12,845 nt of DNA from Fen-1118 sp964491625 (GTDB lineage: Bacteria > Myxococcota_A > Polyangia > Fen-1088): NCBI GenBank assembly GCA_964491625.1, contig CAZBIU010000192.1:1-12845 (forward strand), read 5' to 3'. The notes under the pieces were generated by a model. The model saw nothing but the letters and a program-made list of their open reading frames with translations, ran no database searches and was not told where the DNA came from. Both the position numbers and the translations under genes were made by a program. How positions within the stretch are numbered: position 1 is the stretch's first letter; each line of letters begins with the position of its first letter. Of the stretch, positions 6,448-12,845 are shown in pieces.

Positions 6448-7295
6448 ACGCGGGCGGCGTGCACGGAGATCCTAACATTCCCGACGACAAGCGGGGCCCG
6501 AAGCTGGGCGACGTTTGGCGCGATTGGGATGGCCACGCGACCGCAGACGCGACCGCGCCTAAGCGATTGTTCTTCGCCCTGGTCCTAGGATTTTGGGCGG
6601 TCGCGGTGGGGGCGAGCCTTCTTTCCTGGTACATGGTGACGCCTCGATTGGCCGAATGGCATGTGTCGGCGCCTTCCATCTTGTTGGCCCTGCTTGCCGT
6701 CCTTCTCTTCTTGCTCGGCTTGGCCATGGGGGTCTTGACCATCGTGCTGCTTGCTAATCGGCCGCGCAGCCCGCGCGTGTCGGCCGTCGCGCGCGGCATC
6801 CTGTCCTTGATGGAACAGCGTGCGTTCTGGCTGGGCCGCATCCTGGCGATCAACCGGGATCGGCTGGCGAATGCCTTCATCCGCACCAACAACGCGCTGG
6901 TGCGCCTAAGCCCAGCGGGAGCCACACCCGACCGCGTTCTTCTCCTTCTTCCGCGTTGCCTTCACAAGGATCAGCTCGAGCTGGCGCGGGCGGCGGCGCG
7001 CTCGCGGGGCGTGGAGGTCGCGATTGTGGCCGGGGGCGAGCAGGCGCGTCAGCACATCCAGGAAAAGCGGCCGAGCTTGGTCATTGGCGTGGCCTGTGAG
7101 CGGGATCTCCTGAGTGGAATCCGCGATGTTCGCCGCAAGATCTCGGTTTTGGGGATTCCCAATCGGCGCCCGGACGGGCCATGCCGCAACACTCATATCG
7201 ACCTGGCGGAGCTTGAAGCGGCGCTCGACTATTGCGTACGCCTACCGTCTGCGTATAGATCGTCGACCGCAGAGGCATTGGAAGCGACAAGGTAA
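6429..7295 (+). CDS. DUF116 membrane protein lacking the usual cysteine cluster
   Basis: A 288-residue protein with two predicted membrane helices (about 47-70 and 81-109) and a cytosolic C-terminal DUF116 domain (about 165-275). DUF116 signatures are clear: VLLLLPRCLHK, VAIVAGGEQAR, LVIGVACERDLLSGI and IPNRRPDGPCRNTHIDLAE. In most DUF116 proteins I know, a CxxCGxC-like cluster follows the RCL segment; here the sequence goes straight to LELARAAARSRG, so only three conserved cysteines remain (in RCL, VAC and GPC). No function is established for DUF116. The start is uncertain: GTG 6429 is the longest; TTG 6441 has an AGGTGG seven bases upstream and is at least as good; GTG 6459 is also possible. 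The HMG-CoA synthase gene follows after only 11 bases, so the protein probably belongs to the mevalonate-entry operon. Confidence 0.82.
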   Translation: MVCFLLNAGGVHGDPNIPDDKRGPKLGDVWRDWDGHATADATAPKRLFFALVLGFWAVAVGASLLSWYMVTPRLAEWHVSAPSILLALLAVLLFLLGLAMGVLTIVLLANRPRSPRVSAVARGILSLMEQRAFWLGRILAINRDRLANAFIRTNNALVRLSPAGATPDRVLLLLPRCLHKDQLELARAAARSRGVEVAIVAGGEQARQHIQEKRPSLVIGVACERDLLSGIRDVRRKISVLGIPNRRPDGPCRNTHIDLAELEAALDYCVRLPSAYRSSTAEALEATR

Positions 7296-7306
7296 AGGCG
7301 CAGCTT

Positions 7307-8365
7307 ATGGAAGTCATGAAACCGAATCGAGACGTCGGTATTGTCGGCTACGGTGCCTACGTGCCACGCTACCGCCTACCTGGGGCGGAGATCAGCCGCA
7401 TGTGGGACGCCCAGCAGGCGTGCACGCCGCCCGCCAAGGAGAAAGCGGTGCCCGGCCTCGACGAGGATGTGGCGACCATGTCGCTTGAGGCCGCGCGCAA
7501 CGCGCTCAGCCGCGCAAGCATCGATCCGTCGCTCATCCGCGCGGTTTGGGTCGGCAGCGAGAGCCACCCGTATGCGGTCAAGCCCACCAGCACCATCGTT
7601 GCGGAGGCCATCGGCGCCGTGCCGCACACCCTGGCCGCCGACTGGCAGTTCGCCTGTAAGGCGGGCACCGAGGCCATGCAGGCAGCCCTGGGCTTTGTTG
7701 GTTCCGGCATGGCCGACTACGCCTTGGCCCTGGGCATGGACACGGCGCAAGGACGCCCGCGCGACGCTCTCGAATACACGGCAGGCGCGGGCGGCGCTGC
7801 GTTCTTGGTGGGTCCAGCCGACCAGTCGCTGGCGGTGCTGGAGGGATCAACCTCCTACGTGACTGACACCCCGGACTTCTGGCGCCGCCAGCATGAGCGC
7901 TACCCGGCCCACGCGGGACGCTTTACCGGAGAGCCAGGCTATTTCCGCCACGTGTTGGCGGCCGCATCGGAGATCATGACCGGGCTCGGGCGGCAGCCTT
8001 CCGACTACCGGCATGTGGTCTTCCACCAGCCCAACGCGAAGTTCCCGGTGAAAGTGGGCCGTGAGCTGGGCTTCCGGCGCGAGCAACTTGAGGCCGGGCT
8101 GTTGGTCAACGACATTGGCAACACCTACGCGGGTGCGGCGATGCTCGGGCTCACCGCCATTTTGGATGTCGCCAAGCCGGGCGATCGCGTGCTCATGGTG
8201 TCATTCGGCAGTGGCGCCGGCAGCGACGGTTTCGATCTGCGGGTGACCGACGCAGTCACCGCGCGCCAGAAGTGCGCCCTCGGAACGCGCGACTACATCG
8301 CCCGACGCTACCAGCTTGACTACGCGACCTATGCGCGCCACCGTGACAAGATTCGCATGGAGTAG
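7307..8365 (+). CDS. Hydroxymethylglutaryl-CoA synthase, archaeal type
   Basis: A 352-residue thiolase-fold enzyme that condenses acetyl-CoA with acetoacetyl-CoA to HMG-CoA, the committed precursor step of the mevalonate pathway. It matches the short archaeal form (about 350 residues), not the longer bacterial/eukaryotic MvaS. The opening GIVGYGAYVPRYRL and the block GSESHPYAVKPTSTIVAEAI are diagnostic. The catalytic residues can be placed: Glu85 (GSESHPY), Cys117 (WQFACKAGTEAM) and His240 (VVFHQPNAKFPVK). NDIGNTYAGAAMLGL and SFGSGAGSDGFDL complete the active site. Two ATGs are available, 7307 and 7316; the second has GGAAG very close upstream, and conservation begins at about residue 9, so either could be used. 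It lies between the DUF116 gene and the thiolase gene, the thiolase partner being the known archaeal arrangement. Confidence 0.93.
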   Translation: MEVMKPNRDVGIVGYGAYVPRYRLPGAEISRMWDAQQACTPPAKEKAVPGLDEDVATMSLEAARNALSRASIDPSLIRAVWVGSESHPYAVKPTSTIVAEAIGAVPHTLAADWQFACKAGTEAMQAALGFVGSGMADYALALGMDTAQGRPRDALEYTAGAGGAAFLVGPADQSLAVLEGSTSYVTDTPDFWRRQHERYPAHAGRFTGEPGYFRHVLAAASEIMTGLGRQPSDYRHVVFHQPNAKFPVKVGRELGFRREQLEAGLLVNDIGNTYAGAAMLGLTAILDVAKPGDRVLMVSFGSGAGSDGFDLRVTDAVTARQKCALGTRDYIARRYQLDYATYARHRDKIRME

Positions 8366-8410
8366 CCCGGCATCCAGCGAACGTTACAGGAGAAACGATT
8401 CGAGAACCCC

Positions 8411-9568
<1,158 letters not shown>

Positions 9569-9626
9569 GCCGCAAGCCAAGTCGGGATGCTTGACAGCAT
9601 GAGCACAAGGAGAGAAGAGTCTGGCC

Positions 9627-10049
9627 ATGGAAATTGCTAGGCACTGGCGTTTGCAGCGATACCGATATGCGCTGGTGGGCGAGGTCTGCGACCATTGTGG
9701 CGATAAGATCTTCCCGGCCCGCGACGTCTGCCCCCAGTGCAACCATCCCGCCAAGACGCCCTTCGTGTTCAGTGGCAAGGGCGAGATCTATTCCTACGCG
9801 ACCGTGCACAGTCCGCCCGAAGGATTCGAGCACTACGCGCCCTTTGTGGTCGCCCTGGTACGCTTGGTGGAGGGGCCGCTGGTGGCCGCTCAGCTTACCG
9901 ACGTGGAAGGCGAAAAGATCGAGATCGGGATGCCGGTTGAGATGGTCACCCGCAAGCTATGCGACGACGGCAGCAAAGGCACCATCATCTACGGCTACAA
10001 GTTCCGGCCGGTCATCGCGGGCGTCGCCACGGCGGCAGTTCCGGGCTGA
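9627..10049 (+). CDS. DUF35 zinc-ribbon/OB-fold protein of the thiolase-HMGS complex
   Basis: A 140-residue protein with an N-terminal rubredoxin-like zinc ribbon (C21-x2-C24...C35-x2-C38: EVCDHCGDKIFPARDVCPQC) and a C-terminal OB-fold (from about residue 48: FSGKGEIYSYATVHSPPEGF ...). This is the standard DUF35 layout. In the Methanothermococcus complex described in the literature, DUF35 sits between acetoacetyl-CoA thiolase and HMG-CoA synthase and forms part of the shared CoA-binding channel that hands over acetoacetyl-CoA. The gene order here, synthase, thiolase, DUF35, matches that system. An AGGAGAG at 9608-9614 lies 12 bases before the ATG. DUF35 proteins also accompany other thiolases, for instance in steroid side-chain breakdown, but the neighbour directly upstream makes the mevalonate role much more likely. 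It is the last gene of the cluster and faces the rph remnant. Confidence 0.92.
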   Translation: MEIARHWRLQRYRYALVGEVCDHCGDKIFPARDVCPQCNHPAKTPFVFSGKGEIYSYATVHSPPEGFEHYAPFVVALVRLVEGPLVAAQLTDVEGEKIEIGMPVEMVTRKLCDDGSKGTIIYGYKFRPVIAGVATAAVPG

Positions 10050-10165
10050 CGGCCCAATTCCGCGATCGCCGTGGAGTGGTAGACATGGTCGTGACCGTGG
10101 CCGGACATCTTCCGTCGAGCCCGTTGTGTACGTGTACGAAGATCCGTCGCCGCCGCTCGCCGCAA

Positions 10166-10192
10166 TAGGCGGCTCACCCTGCGTAGGCGGCT
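10166..10192 (+). repeat. Nine-base direct repeat at the rph breakpoint
   Basis: TAGGCGGCT occurs at 10166-10174 and again at 10184-10192, 18 bases apart. The second copy touches the point (about 10193) where recognisable rifampin phosphotransferase coding sequence ends. It may mark the deletion or recombination that removed the 3' end of that gene. The spacer 10050-10165 to its left holds no gene I can support. Confidence 0.45.
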
Positions 10193-11940
10193 GATCATCC
10201 GTCGGGCTTCTTCGGCCTTCTGCTCGCCGTCGGGCAGCAGCTTTACGCGTTCGAGCAGATCCTGCTCTTTGTTCGCGGCTGATGCCTGCCCTGCTCGAAT
10301 TTCCGGCGCGCGGCCCCAGGCTCGAAGGTTTTCGCATTGGCGAGGATCAAGGGAAACAATGTCATCGGCGCTTCGGCCCAGCGCGGTCGCGTCACGTCGA
10401 TCTCCCCGGCACAGCGCATGCCGTACTTGTCGAGGAACGCGCGCATCGCCTCGTAGGCCTGCGGCCCTCCCTTCAAGGCGCGCAGCCCCTCGATGTCTTT
10501 CGCGTGCTCGAGGTGAGCGGCGACCTCGGGATGCGGGCGGATCACGTCGGCGACGTCGAGCAGCGCCAACCCCATCTCCGACGTGACGTTGTTGGGTACC
10601 GACTGCGAGAGCGTGTCGGCGGCGTTCTTCTCGCCGAGCCACGCCAACATTTTCTCGTTGATCCACGAGGCCGCGTCGAAGCCGGCCATGAGCACCGCGA
10701 AGCTGCGCGGGTCGGTCAGGCTCTGCTTCAAGCGCTGGACGTCTTCGAGGATGAAGTCGACCAGCTCGGTTCCCGACTTCGTCGAGATGTCCCGTTTCAG
10801 CGCTTCGATCGACACCTGGCTTCGCGCGATGACGTCGGCCGGATCGTCCTCGACCTGCGGCTGTGACGCAGCTGGCCTGGGCGCGGGGGGCTTCGCTTCG
10901 TCGGTTTCGATGAAATCGCCCCGCTCGATGACGGTCGTGAGCGCGTCCTTGATGAGAGGATCAGAGCCGCCGAAACCGTTGAGCATCAGGTCTCGGCTCG
11001 CCGGCGAAGCGAGCTGTTTCGTGACGTCGACGAACAACCGGCCACCCGCAGCGTACATGGGTCGCACAGCGATCAGCTGCCAGAGCGAGAGCCCCAGCGG
11101 CTTCATCGCGTCGGTCATCATCTGCTGGTGGCCGACGGAGACGTAGACGTGATTGCCCCGATCAGCCGCTTCGGGAATCGGGAACAGCGTCGTGATCGGC
11201 CGGCTCTGGACGATGTAGAGCTCATCGTCGAGCAGGCACCACTCGATGTCCTGCGGTTCTCCGAAGTGCGCTTCGATCTTCCGACCCAACTGCGCGAGCC
11301 GCACGACTTGCGCTTCCGTGAGCACAGCCCGTTCCGACCTGGCGGAGACGACCCGACCCTCGCGCACCTGGTAGCGATCGGGGTTCACCCGGCCGGAGAC
11401 GAGGGTGTCGCCCAGGCCGGCGACTGCCTCGATCGCGGCCACCTTGCGGTTCCCGGTGACGGGATCGGCGGTGAACAAGGCTCCCGCCGCCTGCGCGGGA
11501 ATCATCTTCTGCACCACCACAGCCATCTGGACCTTGCGCGCATCGAAGCCGTGCTCGAGTCGGTAGGCGATCGCGCGCTCGGAGAAGAGCGACGCCCAGC
11601 AGCGGCTGATGGCCGTCAGGATCGCCTCGCTGCCGACGAGGTTCAGATGCGTGTCGTGCTGGCCCGCGAAAGAAGCGTCCGGCAAGTCCTCCGCCGTCGC
11701 ACTGGACCGGACTGCGTAGGCCTCGTGCTCAACGAGCCTGCGGGTGGTTGCATCTCGAACCTCGGCAGGGATCGAGAGCTCCGGCAATGCGATCCTGTAC
11801 GCATCGGTCGTGACGCAGAAGCCGTTGGGCACGCGGATGCCTTCGAGCCGCGAGAGCTCTCCGAGGTTCGCGCCTTTTCCCCCGACCGCTGCGATCGCGG
11901 TTCGATCGACCCGCTGCAAGCCGAGCACGTACGCATTCAT
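10193..11940 (-). pseudogene. rph: Rifampin phosphotransferase remnant, frameshifted and 3'-truncated
   Basis: Rifampin phosphotransferase inactivates rifamycins using ATP through an ATP-binding domain, a rifampin-binding domain and a C-terminal swivelling histidine domain (about 865 residues in all). From the ATG at 11940 the ATP-grasp part is clear: GGKGANLGEL with Lys22, AYAVRSSATAEDLPDASFAG with Arg78, and IVQSRPITTLFPIPE with Gln245. The rifampin-domain hallmark SVGHQQMMTDAMKPLGLSLW follows. The main frame ends at 10243, but homology changes frame near 10286-10290: after KFEQG it continues one frame over as ANKEQDLLERVKLLPDGEQK and stops matching after RRMI at 10193. The histidine domain is wholly absent. 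Lys22 and Arg78 are also closer together than in related enzymes, which suggests an in-frame loss of roughly 40 residues near residue 50. A functional enzyme is very unlikely. The frameshift alone could be a sequencing error; the missing end could not. Confidence 0.88.
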
Positions 11941-12446
11941 GACTGCCGCAGGTACACGCCCGGGCTAGTGAGCCGTGGACCCGGAATGTGCGCCCACGTT
12001 ACGCCGGAACGCGCGCCCGCGTTCAATCGGGATCCCTTCCCGAATGCCTCCGGAATATGCAGCCCCCCTTGCATCGAGTACGCTCCTGCGGCAGATCTCT
12101 TCGATAGCGTACCCCGAACTTCCGGCAGCGCCGCTTCGTTTTTCAATAGCCAGAGCCCCGGAGTTGTCACCGACCAACCCGCCGGAGACGACGGGTCGGT
12201 TGGCCTGCGATTGTATCTGCAACGAGCAGCCACGGCAGCCATCACCACGCCTCGCACGGTCACGCTGCCCACGGCGGCCGAGTAGCTGCTGCGGGCGGGC
12301 ACCTACGCCGTGCCGTCGGCAACGGGCCACGGCGAGGACTTACGATCGACCTTCTTCAGCTCTGGGTATAGGGCATCGAAGGAAAATGGCGCCTAAGATG
12401 ATGCCCATCCTCACGCTCGAGGGCGACTGCACCTATTCCCTTGAGA
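11941..12446. other. Intergenic stretch without a supported gene
   Basis: About 500 bases between the rph start and the cysteine-rich gene. Frames stay open on both strands, as is usual at high GC, but none shows a recognisable domain, a good ribosome-binding site or a plausible signal peptide. On the plus strand a frame reads TVTLPTAAE, a TAG at 12283-12285, then LLRAGTYAVPSATGHGEDLR, which looks like protein sequence interrupted by a stop and might be a remnant. No promoter for rph could be picked out. Confidence 0.5.
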
Positions 12447-12845
12447 TCAGCTGCAGCCACCCTGGCCTTGGCCGCAGCTCGACGGCGCTCGGCACTCGAC
12501 GATCATGCCCATGGTCGAGTAGCTCGCGCTGCAGTCGCCAGTCACCTTCGTCTGGCACTGAAGCGACGAGGGACCGTCCGTGCAGGTGTTCTCGACGCAG
12601 CTCGGGATGACGGTGTAGGCGCCGCCGCCGCCGGTCGTCCGCACGCAGATCTGTCCCGGCTGGCACCACACGACGGTTCCCTCCGCAGTGCCTGACCCGT
12701 TACATTGCAGCAACGCACAGGACGCCAAATTTAGCCCCCATTTCTGGGCGGAGCATGTCGCCACCCCACGGCCGATGCGGGTGCACTGGTCGTAGAAGCA
12801 GGCATAGTCCACCGCCCCGCAGGGCGCGCCGTCCGTGGGCAGATC
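12447..12845 (-). CDS. Cysteine-rich secreted-type protein, C-terminal part
   Basis: The frame enters from the right edge and ends at a TGA (complement of 12447-12449), giving 132 visible residues. It is open to the last base, so the start, and any signal peptide, lies outside; the GTG at 12812 is not a convincing start because the reading (DLPTDGAPCGAVDYACFYDQ) already looks like mature protein before it. Fifteen cysteines are spread evenly, often as C-x4-C to C-x10-C (for example CVENTC and CGQGQGGC), with many Gly, Ser and Thr. This suggests a disulphide-rich exported or lipid-anchored protein, as is common in myxobacteria. No enzyme motif is seen. It is convergent with nothing and lies head-to-tail with the rph remnant on the same strand, about 500 bases upstream of it. 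Confidence 0.8.
   Translation of the reverse strand, partial: DLPTDGAPCGAVDYACFYDQCTRIGRGVATCSAQKWGLNLASCALLQCNGSGTAEGTVVWCQPGQICVRTTGGGGAYTVIPSCVENTCTDGPSSLQCQTKVTGDCSASYSTMGMIVECRAPSSCGQGQGGCS

Noticed and set aside
4652..6925. A 757-codon open frame on the minus strand
   Set aside because: It lies opposite tldD and pmbA, which have clear family motifs, and its translation is arginine/histidine/alanine-rich with no domain. It is a by-product of high GC codon use.
11128..12285. A 385-codon open frame on the plus strand
   Set aside because: Most of it mirrors the rph remnant, whose motifs are unmistakable on the other strand; only its last part lies in the spacer.
11965..12330. Minus-strand GGLVGDNSG, resembling a GLUG repeat
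   Set aside because: Only a single short match with no further repeats or supporting context; likely chance.
12416..12445. Eight-base hairpin just after the cysteine-rich gene
   Set aside because: In the minus-strand transcript it has an internal mismatch, a 14-base loop and no U-run, so it is not a convincing terminator.

Overview
The window is GC-rich, densely coded bacterial chromosome, most likely from a myxobacterium (Myxococcota). The clues are a 67-residue TIGR04563-type protein, a type known to me mainly from Myxococcales, a cysteine-rich secreted-type protein at the right edge, a DksA regulator and a lipoprotein murein endopeptidase. No tRNA, rRNA, CRISPR array, transposase or phage gene was seen.

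Layout. (1) 1-488, minus strand: the 5' end of a probable glycogen/starch-synthase-like glycosyltransferase, preceded by the TIGR04563 gene and a candidate promoter. (2) 653-1920, plus strand: dksA, then a MepA-type (M74) lipoprotein endopeptidase with no obvious ATG start. (3) 1921-3345: an intergenic stretch ending in an AT-rich double palindrome, then a MerR-like regulator and a small protein with a sigma-70 region-4-like helix-turn-helix. (4) 3414-6250: tldD and pmbA/tldE, overlapping by 4 bases. (5) 6429-10049: a membrane DUF116 protein, then archaeal-type HMG-CoA synthase, acetyl-CoA C-acetyltransferase and a DUF35 zinc-ribbon/OB-fold protein, in the order expected for the acetoacetyl-CoA thiolase/HMG-CoA synthase complex that opens the mevalonate pathway. 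(6) 10193-11940, minus strand: a decayed rifampin phosphotransferase gene with a frameshift and no 3' third. (7) 11941-12845: a roughly 500-base stretch with no convincing gene, then the C-terminal part of a cysteine-rich protein on the minus strand.

How the genes fit together. The clearest unit is cluster 5: thiolase makes acetoacetyl-CoA, the synthase condenses it with acetyl-CoA to HMG-CoA, and in the archaeal complex DUF35 bridges the two enzymes. The role of the DUF116 protein is unknown. TldD and PmbA/TldE form a heteromeric protease acting on peptides. The MerR-like/sigma-like pair looks like a regulatory module with its own operator. Most promising for novelty are the DUF116 link to the mevalonate-entry complex, with the usual DUF116 cysteine cluster missing, and the regulatory pair with its double palindrome. 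All family calls come from reading motifs by eye; no database search was run.
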